Assembly: GCF_937616625.2 (NCBI RefSeq) | Contig: NC_065572.1 | Span: forward strand, 39,707,653 to 39,771,652 | DNA from: Mercurialis annua | Taxonomy: Eukaryota > Streptophyta > Magnoliopsida > Malpighiales > Euphorbiaceae | DNA length: 64,000 nt | Reading direction: 5' to 3' | Shown: in pieces, positions 46,680-58,976 of the stretch | Layout of the letters: each line of letters starts with the position of its first letter | How positions within the stretch are numbered: the first letter of the stretch is position 1 | Program-made: the position numbers and the translations under genes | The notes under the pieces: model-generated | Told to the model about the DNA's origin: nothing | Databases searched by the model: none | What the model saw: the letters and a program-made list of their open reading frames with translations, nothing else

Positions 46680-49600
46680 CCTGCAGCATCTTTTGGCGGC
46701 CAGCGGGGCCGTGGTTCTGGTGGCAGAGGTTTTAGTGGCCGTGGTAACGGTGACAGAGGTTCCAACAGTTATGGTATTGGGCAGAGTTCGCAGCTGCAGC
46801 CGCAGGGTCAGGCTAGAGTGTTCGCACTTACTCCTCAGGATGCGCGTGCATCAAATGCTGTGGTGCAAGGTACCATTCCGATTTCTTTTATTGGTGCTTT
46901 GTTATTATTGATGCGGGTGCAACACATTCTTTTGTGTCTACTTGCTTTACTGGGAAATTAGGTATTGCACCATCTGTTTTGAGTGAACCTCTAGCTGTAT
47001 CTACACCTATGTCTGAAAGTGTAGTAGTGGACGTTGTTTATCCTTCTTGTCGAGTGGTTATACAGGGTAGAGAATTATGTGGTGATTTGATTTTGCTTGA
47101 CGTGCTTTCTTTTGACGTGATTTTGGGGATGGATTGGTTGTCGCGCCATTATGCTTCTATTGACTGTCGAGGGAAGTTAGTCGAGTTTAGGATTCCAGGT
47201 GATCTACCTTTTTCCTTTCAGGGAGAAAAGGCGGAGACACCTAAGAATCTGATTTCCGCCATCAAGGCGAAGCGGATGTTAGGAAAGGGTTGCCAGGGTT
47301 TTCTTGCTGTGGTTCATGATGTGGAGGCTGATAGTGGTGACATGCATAGTGTTCTGATAGTGAATGAGTTCACTGATGTGTTTCCAGAGGAATTGCCTGG
47401 ATTACCACCTGACCGTGAGATTGATTTTTGCATTAATGTGGTTTCTGGTACAGCTCCGATTTCGATACCGCCATATCGGATGGCTCCTGCAGAACAGAAG
47501 GAGTTGAAGGACCAGTTACAAGAGTTATTGGATAGCGGGTTCATCAGACCGAGTACTTCTCCATGGGGTGCTCCAGTTCTGTTTGTGAAGAAGAAAGACG
47601 GCTCCTTTCGACTGTGTATCGACTACAGAGAGTTGAACAAGGCTACTGTTAAGAACAAATATCCTCTTCCTCGCATCGATGATTTGTTTGACCAGTTGCA
47701 GGGTGCGAAGTGTTTTTCCGAGATTGATTTGAGGTCTGGGTATCATCAACTTTGGATCCGTGATGTTGATGTGCCTAAGACTTCTTTTCGGACGCGGTAT
47801 GGACATTTTGAGTTTCTTGTTATGTCCTTTGGTCTGACGAACGCACCAGCAGTGTTTATGGATATGATGAACAGAGTGTTCAAGCGGTTCTTGGATCAGT
47901 TTGTTATCGTGTTCATTGATGAAATTTTGATCTATTCTCGGAGTGAGGAGGAGCATGCTTATCATTTGAGGACTATACTAAAGACGTTGCGTGAGCATCA
48001 GTTGTATGCTAAGTTCTCAAAATGTGAGTTCTGGTTGGATCAGGTTGCCTTTCTAGGACACGTGGTGTCGAAAGATGGGATCAAGGTTGATCCGAAGAAG
48101 ATTGGCGGAGGCCGAGGTCAGTTACCGAGATCAGGAGTTTTCTGGGTTTAGCTGGCTACTATCGTCGGTTCGTGCAAGATTTCTCCAGAATATCTGCACC
48201 GTTGACTAAACTAACACAGAAGGGTGTTAAGTTTGAGTGGACTGACAAGTGCGAGGCGAGTTTTGAGAAGCTGAAGGAGATTTTGACTACAGCTCCGGTT
48301 TTAGCATTGCCTTCTGGCATTGACGGTTTCATAGTATATTGTGATGCGTCTCAGATTGGTTTGGGTTGCGTTCTGATGCAACATGGACAAGTGATTGCCT
48401 ATGCTTCCAGACAGTTGAAGAAGCATGAGGTGAATTACCCTACTCATGACTTAGAGTTGGCAGCTGTGTTTTTTGCGCTGAAGATTTGGAGGCATTACTT
48501 GTATGGTGCTACTTGTGAGATTTTCACTGATCATAAGAGTCTGAAGTATATCTTTGATCAGAGAGAGTTGAACTTGAGACAAAGGAGTTGGCTAGAGTTG
48601 CTGAAAGACTATGACTGTACTATTCAGTACAATCCTGGTATGGCAAATGTGGTAGTCGATGCGTTGAGTCGCAAGTCTTCGGGCAGTTTGGCTCATATTT
48701 CTGAGATTGGGCGTAGACCCATGGTTAGAGAGTGGCACAGTTTGATAGCTTCAGGCTATGGTTTTCAGGTTTCTCAGGCCGGTTGTTTATTAGCATAGTT
48801 GCAAGTGCAACCTATTTTGATTGATCGGATCAAAGCGTTACAAGCTGAGGATCCACAGTTGAGACGGATTATTGAGGAGATTCAGCAGGACAGAAATTAT
48901 GAGTTTACTTTTATGGATGGTGTTCTGAGACATGGTTCGAGATTGTGTGTTCCGGATTCAGATGGTTTGAGGGACCAGATTCTGGAAGAAGCACACAAGT
49001 CTACTTATAGTGTTCATACGGGTTCTACTAAGATGTACCATGATCTTAAGGGTACCTACAAGTGGAGCGGGATGAAGAAGGATGTCGCTGAGTATGTTTC
49101 GAAGTGTTTGACTTGCCAGCAGGTGAAGCTGGAACATCAGAGACCTTTTGGTTATCTGCAGCCACTACCTATTCCAGAGTGGAAGTGGGAGCGGATTGCC
49201 ATGGATTTTTTGGTTGGTTTACCACGTACTCGACAGGGGTACGATTCCATCTGGGTTATAGTTGACCGTTTGACTAAGTCAACTCATTTCCTTCCGATTA
49301 AGGTTTCGCATACTGCTTCGAGGTTGGCTCAGTTGTACATTGACAGAATTGTCAGTTTACATGGTGTGCCGGTTTCTATTGTTTCAGACAGAGGTTCTGT
49401 GTTTACTTCGAGGTTCTGGAAAGCGTTACAGGAATCATTGGGTTCTCGATTGGATTTCATTACAGCTTTTCATCCTCAGACTGACGGTCAGTCTGAGAGG
49501 ACTATTCAGACGTTGGAGGATATGCTCAGGATGTGTGTTCTCGATTTTCAGGGTAGCTGGGATGCTCATTTGCCGTTGATTGAGTTTTCTTACAACAACA

Positions 49601-50241
49601 GTTACCACGCGAGTATCGAGATAGCGCCGTATGAGGCTTTGTATGGGCGCAAGTGTAGATCTCCTATCTGTTGGGAGGAGGTTGGAGAGCGCAAACTCTA
49701 GGGAGCAGAGATTATTCAGATTACCTCAGAGAAGGTACCGTTGATCAAACAGAGGTTAGAGACTGCTTTTAGTCGGCATAAGAGTTATGCTGATCCGAAG
49801 AGAAAAGACATTGAGTTTCATGTTGGTGATTTTGTGTTTCTTCGGGTTTCGCCTATGAAAGGCGTGGTTCGTTTTGGTGTCAAGGGAAAGTTGGCACCGA
49901 GGTATATTGGTCCTTATGAGATTTCAGAGAGGATTAGAGTTGTGGCTTATCGTCTGGTTCTGCCGTCAGACATGTCGTTAGTACATCCTGTGTTTCATGT
50001 TTCTATGTTGAGAAAGTGCATTTTTGATCCTTCGCACGTGATTGTGCCTTAGAGTGTTGAAATTGACCTAGAGCTGTCCTATGAGGAACAACCAGTTGAG
50101 ATTGTTGATACGCAAGTGTGTAAATTGCAGAACAAGGAGATTCTGATGGTCAAAGTTCTCTGGCGCAATCATTTTGTTGAAGAATGTACTTGGGAGACCG
50201 AGTCGGATATGCGGAATCGCTATCCTTTTCTTTTTCCATGA
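46680..50241 (+). pseudogene. pol: Chromovirus pol (PR-RT-RNase H-IN-chromodomain), broken
   Basis: Domains in order: Gly/Arg-rich linker; protease with [10 protein letters not shown] at 46910 (Ala where DSG is usual); RT at about 47390-47990 with the active-site loop FIDEILIYS, where the second Asp of the YVDD/FIDD motif is Glu (47921-47923); RNase H at about 48290-48670 with FTDHKSLKY and DALSRK; integrase at about 48980-49690 with an HHCC finger (KCLTCQQVK) and D,D,E residues ([23 protein letters not shown]); C-terminal segment LVKVLWRNH-like (VKVLWRNHFVEECTWE), a chromodomain-like end as in Tekay. Lesions are a frameshift between the Gag tail and protease near 46890, a deletion of about 13 bp with frameshift near 48102, and in-frame TAG at 48796, 49699 and 50050. 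The final stop is TGA at 50239-50241. Confidence 0.95.
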
Positions 50242-50348
50242 GGTACGATATCTTGATTTTCTGTGACTTTTAAGATTTTTATTTGTGTTACATGTTGTCT
50301 GGTGTTAATTGCTTATCGTGTTAAATTTGAGGACGAATTTTTAATTAG

Positions 50349-50358
50349 TTGGGGAGAA
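50349..50358 (+). promoter_or_regulatory. Polypurine tract
   Basis: TTGGGGAGAA directly precedes the 3' LTR. It would prime plus-strand DNA synthesis. The stretch from the pol stop to here (50242-50348) is the 3' untranslated region with AATTTGAGGACGAATTTT. Confidence 0.9.
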
Positions 50359-53219
50359 TGTAATACCCCGTATATTTTCAGCGGTTTTCCGACAAATTTT
50401 CCGATGGCTTTGAAGTAAAATTCGAAGTTAATGGTCTGGTTCGTGTTGGTTCGTGAGTGGGTTAATTTGTGGGTCAACCATTTAATATTTTAAAAATCAA
50501 AAAGAAAAAAAATAAATTGGATCAATTCTCGTTCGAGAATTAAGATTCTCGAACGAGAATCATGTTGGGGCCTAGTCTCGTACAAGACCAGGAGTTCTCG
50601 AACGAGAACCAAGCCCAACTTGGCTGTTTTCGTTCGAGAACTGAATAGCAGAGCGAGGGGCCACTTTCGTCACTTGTTCTAACCTATTTCGACCTACTTA
50701 AATACATAAATTTTTACCCTAATCTATTCTCCATCCTACAAAGAAACCGTAGCCGTCATTCCCTTCCATTTTCGCTGAAAAATGGCTGTTCAAAATCCTT
50801 TCCGAAGTTGACAGAAAATTTATCGGTAAGTTGTTTGCAATTTCAGTTTTTACTTTCGAACGACATTACGTAATTTTGATCGTTCTTATTCGTTTCTAGA
50901 TCGAAATCAAAACCGTTTGATCTCAGACGTTCTAGACTCAATTCTCTACGTTTCCCTATCTCGTTTACGCCAAACGGTATGCTATCGATCTTGTTTCAAT
51001 CGCCGTACGGTTTCCGTTTTTGAATTGCTTTAGCTGTTTCTTATATCAATTGCTACTGCCGATCATTTTCTTTCTTTTTGTCCATGATGTTCTTGCTTAA
51101 TGGCTATGAATCCATTGGTATGATTAGTAGTTAATAGTTTAAAACTTTCGGATTGAGTTGTACCATCTTCCTCGCTCGATTCGTCGTTCCCGATTCTAAA
51201 CTCATGTTACTGTGACTTGGGTTGTGATGTTAGTTGCTTTGTTTGTCACTAGGAGTGTTGATTAATTCAAGAATGATGTTGTGTGGATTAAAAACCTATA
51301 GATTGGAGTTATAAGTTATGATCAGTAACTTAAAAAAATGGTGAAATGGGGAGTTCATGGTTGGCGGGTCTGTGTGATTTGTTTGAATTAAAAAGATGGT
51401 CAAATGGTCATATTAGTCATGTATTTGTTTTGATTAAATCAAAAAAATCCCTTAGGTTAAACTTTGCCAATCATTTGATAATAAATAGGATTTGAATTTG
51501 ATTTTTAATTAACAAATTGTAAATGATAGCTATTATAAATTAAGCTAATATAATTACTCGGGTAATTATATTTAATTTCGAATTTCGATTTGGTATAAAT
51601 TGGTTAAATTACAATTTAGCCCCTAAACGTTTTTAAAACTTATTTAAGTAAGTTTTTGATTGGTAACGTTATATTTTGTATTAATTATAAACAAAAGTTA
51701 TTAATTTGATTTTCAATAACAAATTTGACTAAAGTACAGTTTAGTCCCTAATTGGCTAAAGTACAGTTTAGTCCCTAATTGGCTAAAGTTCAGTTTAGTC
51801 GCTAAACTTTTATAAACTTAAAATGGTTAGATTTTGGGATGTAACTTGGGTTGCTTGAAATTAAAGTCATTGGGTTCCGCTTTTAAAATGGATTATTATT
51901 TTGTTAAATTATTTTATAAATATAAACTCGGGTTTATATTTAATAAAGGTTTTGAGTCGGGTTAGACTTGGGTCACCCGACAAGTGAGGTTAGCTTGGTA
52001 GTTATTGGTAACTCGGCTAATCCACTATTTGGAAATTAATTATTATTTAAAGATTATTAAATAATATTTGTTAATCAGATTATAAGCGAGAACTCAATAG
52101 ACTTGTATTAATTGGGCTTTATTACCTTTTGGGTATTTTTGTGTTGCTTTGGATTATTTAATTCCGACGTGTTATTTGTGCTAGTCCTATGTGGTGTCTA
52201 GTACTCTCTAGAGTTAGGGTTTGTTTTAATAATTATTTGTCTAGACCCGTATATTGTTCGTGCTCAGGAGGCGAAACAGGATTAGTTGCTTGCCAGTTTT
52301 CACGTGGATTAGCAAGCTGTGAGTTTGTACTTACTATTTACCGCTTTATTAAGTAAATTGTTATTTTAATATTAAATATATATATTGTACGTATAATGCG
52401 AACTGTTTTTATATTATGGCTTCTAGTTGGAACATGCTACCTAATGGGCATCATTAGGACTGCGTGCGCACCGGTATTGATCTGGGTAAGGTATATATGG
52501 AAATGTGGTAACTCGGTGTGAGCATAGCTCTCGGGACCAGGTAGAGTAACTCGGTGTAGCTCAGCTCTTGGGACTCTGATATAAGTGTGGTCAGTGGTAA
52601 CTCGGTGTAGCTCAGCTCTCGGGACCAGACCTATTGGATTATGTTTATATTTAGAATTGTGGATTAGGGTTCCAACTATTATTCGTAATATCGTTATTAA
52701 ATGTTTTAAACGGTCTTAAAGGTTTTTCACTTAATAAATGTAGACAATGGTATAAACTCATCTCAGTATATCTGACCCCGTTTTTTTCCTAATTTTTCCC
52801 AGGGTCATGATCAGAGAGAGTCTGGTGATCTGCGCATTTACTTTTCTTCGGAGGTTCCATTTATTTTTGATAAACTGTAAAACTGTTTTATTCTTAGACC
52901 GCAGTAGTAACTAGACGTCTTTATTTTATTCAAGTTGTTGTCAGCTGGGTCTGACTGACTATTTATTGATCTGACATGTTAAACGTTTATTCCGCATTAT
53001 CTATGTTAAGCCGATTTAATACTATTATTGGAAAGCATGTTATTTTAATTGTTAAATATTATAACTGCTAGATTTAGGCTAAAGTCTCGGTTGCCCCCGA
53101 GCATTGGTTTTCTGCAGGTTTACGTGTTTATATGTTAAATGAAAGGCTAGCTACGAGTTTTGGTACTACATTACCCATACCCTAGCGCCGGTCGCGAATC
53201 ATGAAAATGTGTCGTGACA
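50359..53219 (+). repeat. 3' LTR of the chromovirus (2,861 bp)
   Basis: It starts TGTAATACCCCG and ends TCGTGACA. It is highly similar to the 5' LTR but 87 bp longer, mainly because it has three rather than two copies of a GGCTAAAGTACAGTTTAGTC repeat (51725-51810). It also has three rather than two GTAACTCGGTGT repeats (52506-52645). Confidence 0.95.
50826..52802 (+). other. Candidate LTR intron, chromovirus 3' LTR
   Basis: The donor is TTATCG|GTAAGTTG, the branch-like CTGAC is at 52772-52776, and the acceptor is AATTTTTCCCAG|GG. Length is 1,977 bp. Confidence 0.45.
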
Positions 53220-54380
53220 CCTATGGTATCTTTGCTAGATTCTTTCTTTCTTCAGAAGTTTCGGAAGACACTCCCTTTGAAAGAAGAATTTTATGCCTAA
53301 CTAGTATCAATCCTCTCTTAGAACTTCCATATTGAACTACTTCAATATATTTTCTAAGAAGAGCCTTTAGGAGAAACCAATTATTCTCTTATATCTATCT
53401 CTATAGAGTATAATACTGAGAAATTAGGCTACCTCTCCGAGGTCTTTGATGGAGTACATATTAGATAAACCAAAGTTTTACAAAAGTTAACATTCTGATA
53501 TTATTATTTATTAGTAATAAGTTATCTACATGAAAGATCATGAAAATGAGTCTGCTCCCACTAACCTTCTTGTAAACATTGGGTTTATCATCGTTTTTAA
53601 TAAACTCGTAACTCCTTACGGATTTATCAAGACGACGAAACTTGAAGCTTTCTTTCCATCAACTAGGGATTATTTTAGCTTACACGCCTTGGAACCTTCT
53701 TCGGATTCAGAATCCTCGACTTGTTCCATATAGATATACTCCTTAATTTAACCATTAAGGAATGTGGTTCTTACATCCATATGTCAAACCACCAAATCAA
53801 AATGTGTAGCCTTAGTAAGAAAAATCTTGATGAACTTAAGCATGGCTACCGGCGATAAAGTGTATTCACAATACAACTTCTTGCCTCTAGCAAAACTCTT
53901 TTGCAACAAGACTAGCTTTAAAGGTCTCCACCTTTCCATTAGTACCAATTTTACACTTGAAGATCCATTTAAACCTTATTGGTATAATACCTTTGGATGG
54001 ATCGACTAGCTCCTAAAATTTGGTTTCTTTATATGGAATCCATTTCAGATTTTATTCCTTCAAACCAATTTTGAAGAATCTATATCACATATAGTTTCCT
54101 AATAAGTAAAGGGATCAACACTTGATCTATTTCTCCATGACTAAACAACTCTTGTTTATCATGCGGGAAAACCATCACTCTCCGGTGGACGAGATACTCT
54201 ACTTAATCTTTGAGTTGTTAATATAGATACATCTTTTACTAACTCCGGCTTTTAGTGGGTTTGATCAATCTTCATTGATTCATTATTTTGTTGGTAACTA
54301 GATGACTCCTCATATAATTCTTTATTCCTTTTTTAGTGTCCCTCTTGAATAAACGCTTTATTAAGAAAGACTACCACAGA
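53220..54380 (-). pseudogene. pol: Ty1/copia RT remnant, right half of the split element
   Basis: The minus strand, read from about 54010 to 53220, gives TFKASLVAK, SPVAMLKFIKIFL and then MDVRTTFLNG. FIKNDDKPNVYKKVSGS follows, then the active-site region FHVDNLLLINN (YVDD changed to HVDN) and SKRGLILVRHKILLSKGV. Numerous stops are present. The segment between 54010 and 54380 is the linker from integrase to RT and is too decayed to read further. Confidence 0.88.
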
Positions 54381-55263
54381 TAAACAACGATTGTTTGTTC
54401 GGTTTGAATATAGAAACAATATCCTAAACTGTCTTTAGGATATCCAACATAACCTTTCCATGATTGATTTTGATTCAAAATTTATCGGATATCAGTTTCC
54501 AGATATGTTTCGAACACTCTCAAATCTTAACATCCTTAAGACTTTATTCCATACCATATCTCATAAGGTATGTATGGAGCAGATTTAGTTGGATTTCAAT
54601 TTAGAATTTTATTTGCAATAAGAAGTGCATGACCCCATAACAAGATGGGTAAGTCAGTATTTAGCTCATTATTGATCGTATAATGTCCTACAATGTACGA
54701 TACCTCCTTCTTGACAGACGCACCATTCAACCATGGTGTTCCTAAGGAGTAAGTTGAAAAATAATTCCACATTCCTTTTAGGAACGTACCAAATTTTGTA
54801 CTCAAGTATTCTTCCCTTTTCGATCACATTGTAAAGTCTTAATACTTTTTACAATTTTGTTTTCTACTTCATTCTTGATGTCATTTAAAATTTCAAAATC
54901 TTCATGTTTGTTCTTCATAAGACAAACTTAACTATATCGTGATAAATCATTGATGTAGAAAATGAAGTATAAATATCTCCCTTGGTCCGTTTTTTTGAAC
55001 GTACCATATACATCACTATGTATGATCTCTTAAACGGCTTTAGCTCTACCTCTTTGTCCAACAAAGAATAGTCAGGCCATGTTGCCATTAACATACGAGT
55101 CACAAATCGGACGAGATGCAAAATCTTGATTGCTCAAGATTCCCATCTTATCTAACTCGTTATGTCTATCTTTTGCAATATGTCCTAATAATAAGTGCCA
55201 AAGTTGTTTAGAAATTTGATAACTTATGGTATTAATTTCCAAAACATCTTTTGAATTAAACAT
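54381..55263 (-). pseudogene. pol: Ty1/copia integrase remnant
   Basis: The GAG-pre-integrase finger is recognisable at 55263-55090 (LWHLLLGHIAKDRHNEL, ICDSYVNGNMA). It is followed by integrase-core remains (55121-54915, with YIVMYMV in place of the usual HSDVCGP-type segment). LNGASVKKEVSYIVGHYTI and LPILLWGHALLIANKILN follow at 54730-54596, then SAPYIPYEIWYGIKS and PKDSLGYCFY to about 54400. Frameshifts lie between these blocks. Confidence 0.88.
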
Positions 55264-56617
55264 CTTTATTCAAGTCATAAAGAACATTTTGTACATATCC
55301 ATACCCAACTCCGTATTATCAAACATAATACTACAAACATCCTTTGTAAATAGAAAATTAACTACCAAATTTGTCATACAAATTCGGATATGATATCTCT
55401 ATATATATTGGGTAAGTACAAAAAACTTGTTTTAGTACAACTTATGTTTATTTAAGAAAATTGAAGTTGATCCTATAGCTCTTGTCGCAACGCTTGCGTC
55501 ATTTTCTAGCTTTAAGATTACTTCATCTTTTTCATATCTTTCTCACTTTTACTAAATCCATGAAGGATAAACGAATATGAGAATTAGCATCGGTATCCAA
55601 TACCTAAGCTTTTAAATAAGCAATTGACATTGGAACATGAGATAGACACATTCTTGATGGAATTGTCGTTCCTCTCGTCATTGCCCTTTAAGTATTCACA
55701 ATACTTAATACAATTTCCATTTCAATGTCTTTCGGTTTGACAAAAGAAACAATTTTTTTATTGACCGAACCGCCTTTCAAATATTCCAAATATTTCTGGC
55801 TATGACTTATACTGTCCTACATCTTAACAAACGAAAACACTTTTCTTTGTTAACTGATGTGCATTTCTTTTTCGTAATAGTCTTGGAGGCATCTAAATAT
55901 CTTAATCAATAAAAAAAAGGTTTTAAACCACTAGCCGATTACTATCGTGAATGTCACTTTAAATGATTCTATTTAATCTTACTATCCCTTAGACAGCAAA
56001 GATCTCTATTTAGTATTCATGTTATTTTGTATATTTAACCATAATGATTTGGTCTTTATCAAAACGGCCTCCCACTATCTTTTTCGAATCCTACACTTCC
56101 AAAATAGGAAACGTAAATCTTCTTTAGAAAAGATTTCAAGTGGGTGATTGATTTGTTATATTCATTTATTTTTCCCTCAAGTACTTAATGCTATTCTTGG
56201 GATCAAAATGATATATATGTGAACAACTACTTATTCATCATATCTCATATGAGGTTCAATCAATTTCGGCTCCTAATGCTTTCACCCTCAAGTACTTAAT
56301 GCTATTCTTAGGTTTCCACATTAGTTAAGTCTAACCCATTGAATCAACTAAGATGTATCGATTTGAATAATATAGGACTCAGGTACACCTAATTGCCTTT
56401 CTCGCCTTATATTATATCAACTACACCCGTAACATCTCATACTTACCAATAAACTCAACAACATCTTTTGACGATATCATCTCACCCCTATGTATCCATA
56501 GCCGACAAGATGATAACTCAAAGCGTGTTAGTTTATTTCTCCAATGGAGAGCCATTGATAAACAATTTAATGATTAATCAATATAAACTTAATCTTTCAA
56601 CTTTTAGGAAGATTTCT
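55264..56617 (-). pseudogene. Ty1/copia protease/gag relic, 5' end missing
   Basis: By position this should be protease and Gag. Near 55735-55850 the minus strand keeps a basic segment ending KYLEYLKGG that fits the end of a copia zinc-knuckle region. The rest is too decayed to assign. A 30-bp word CCCTCAAGTACTTAATGCTA occurs twice (56173 and 56284), a local duplication. The 5' LTR is absent; a gypsy LTR fragment begins at 56618. Confidence 0.5.
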
Positions 56618-57066
56618 TTGAGCATTGGTCGATCTTTGTTTTTTCATTCTCGTAGGTTTTTTATTTTATTTTCAGAATAAAAGAGTCGAACTGTTTTAAA
56701 CTCTTAGACCGCAGTAGTAGTATCGGATTATTTATGTCTTAGTTTTTTACTTATATTTTAGACTATTGTTGGTTGGATAGGTCCAACTATTATTTTATCA
56801 GCTTTGGCATGATCACAGTGTTTATGGTATTTTATATATTGTCATGCTGTTGAAGATTATTTGAGATAAGCGTACTTTAAATATATGTTGTTTATATGTA
56901 CTGCTAGAATAGGCTGAAGTCTTGGTTGCCCCCGAGCATGTGGTTTTCTGCAGGTACATTGTTTTAACTGTTTAAGTTGGTTATCCGCAAGGCTTGATAC
57001 GGGTTTTGGTACAGCCATATCCATACCCTAGCGCCGGTCACGATTCATGAAAATAGGTCGTGACAA
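56618..57066 (+). mobile_element. 3' fragment of a gypsy LTR
   Basis: It starts abruptly at TGAGCATTGGTCGATC and continues to GTCGTGACA at 57066, including AAAAGAGTCGAACTG and CCCTAGCGCCGGTCACG. It matches the reverse complement of about 1711-2145 of the left LTR, so the same family is present in opposite orientation at both sides of the window. Inverted satellite follows immediately. Confidence 0.88.
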
Positions 57067-58976
57067 AGTCCAAACGTTTCCCCATTTTAGCAATTTAAGC
57101 CAAACATTTACAAACGTTACAAAACAAATCCAAACGTTTCACTTTTTTAGCGATTGAAGACAAACGTTTACAAGCGTTACAAGACAAATCCAAACGTTTC
57201 CCGTTTTTAGAAATTTAAGCCAAACATATACAAACGTTACGAAACAAATCCAAAGGTTTCACCTTTTTAGCGATTTAAGCCAAATGTTTACAAATGCTAC
57301 GAAAAATATCCAAATGCCTTTTTATCGATTTAAGCCAAACGTTTACAAACATTTTAAAACAAATCAAAGCGTTTCACCTCCTTAGAAATTTAAACCGAAC
57401 GTTTACAAACGTTACGAAACAAATCCAAGCGTTTCAACTTTTTAGCAATTTAAACCAAACGTTTACAAATGTTACGGAACAAATCCAAACTTATCACCTT
57501 TTTAGCGATTTATGCCAAACGTTTACAAACGTTACCAAACAAATTCAAACGTTTCCCTATTTTAGCAATTTAAACCAAACGTTTACAAACGTTGCAAAAC
57601 AAATCCAAAGTTTTCCAATATTTAGTGATTTTGCCAAACGTTTACAAACATTACGAAACAAAATCAAACGTTTCACCTTTTTAGCAAATTAAGCCAAATG
57701 TTTACAAACGTTACGAAACAAATCCAAACGTTTCCCCTTTTCAACCATTGAAGCCAAACGTTTACAAACGTTACGGAACAAAAACAAACGTTTCCCATCT
57801 TTAGCAATTTAAACCAAACGTGTCTCTTTTTTATCGATTTAAGCCAAACGTTTACAAATATTAAGAAACAAACCCAAACGTTTGTAAACGTTAGCGATTT
57901 AAGCCAAACGTTTACAAACGTTAGGAAACAAAATCAAACGTTTCACCTTTTAAGTGATTTAAGCCAAACGTTTACAAACGTTACGAAATAAATCCAAACG
58001 TTTTACATTTTTAGCGATTTAAGTCAACCGTTTACCAACGTTATGAAACGAATCCAAGTGTTTCACCTTTTTAGCAATATAAGCCAAACGTTTACAAATG
58101 TTACGAAACAAATCCAAGCGTTTCACCTTTTTAGCAGTTTAAGACAAACGTTTACAAACGTTACGAAACAAATCCAAGCGTTTCACCTATTTTGCGATTT
58201 AGGCCAAACGTTTGAAACGTTACGAAACAAATCCTAATATTTTACAGCGATTTAAGCCAAACATTTACAAATTTACGAAACAAATCCAAAAAGTTCACAT
58301 TTTTAGTGATTTAAGCCAAAAGTTTACAAAAGTTACGAAACAAATCCAAACGTTTCATCTTTTCAGCGATTTAAGCGAAACATTTACAAAACGTTACGAA
58401 ACAAAGCAAACGTTTCACCTTTTTAGCGATTTAAGCCAAACGTTTACAACCGCTACGAAACAAATCCAACTGTTTAAGCTTTTTAGCGATTTAAGCCAAA
58501 TGTTCACCTTTTTAGAGATTTAAGCCTAACGTTTATAAACCCAAGCGTTTCACCTTTTTTTAGTAATTTAAGGCAAATGTTACGAAACAAGTCCAAACGT
58601 TTCACCATTTTAGCGGTTTAAGCCAAACGTTTACAAACGCTACGTAACAAATCCAAGCATTTAACCTTTTTAGCAATTAAAGCCAAAGGTTATGAAATAA
58701 AACCAAACGTTTCACCTTTTTTGCGATTTAGGCCAAACGTTTACAAACGTTACCAAACAAATTCAAACTTTTCACCTTTTTAGTGATTTAAGCCAAACGT
58801 TTACAAACGTTACAAAACAAATCCAACGATTCACCTTTTTATCAATTTAAACTAAACGTGTACAAACGTTACGAAACAAATCCAAACATTTCACCTTTTT
58901 AGCAATTTAAACCAAACGTTTATAAACGTTACGAAACAAAACAAAACGTTTACAAACGTTATAAACAAATCCAAGC
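57067..58976 (-). repeat. 60-bp satellite, array 3a, inverted (about 32 monomers)
   Basis: It has the same monomer as arrays 1 and 2 but reverse-complemented (GTTTCACCTTTTTAGCGATT, AAGCCAAACGTTTACAAACG). Monomers are more decayed, with more indels than in array 2. Confidence 0.95.

Larger units (their letters stand above)
42184..53224 (+). mobile_element. Complete 11-kb Ty3/gypsy chromovirus with target duplication CCTAT
   Basis: The element proper is 42189-53219 (11,031 bp). It is flanked by CCTAT at 42184-42188 and 53220-53224 and inserted in copia RT. Order: 5' LTR 42189-44962, primer site, leader, gag, protease-RT-RNase H-integrase, C-terminal chromodomain-like segment, purine tract, 3' LTR 50359-53219. 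The LTR length and domain order fit the Tekay/Del clade. The structure is intact but the coding regions are damaged, so any movement would need help. Confidence 0.97.

Noticed and set aside
47525..47965. 146-codon open frame on the minus strand
   Set aside because: It is antisense to the RT domain and has no independent support.
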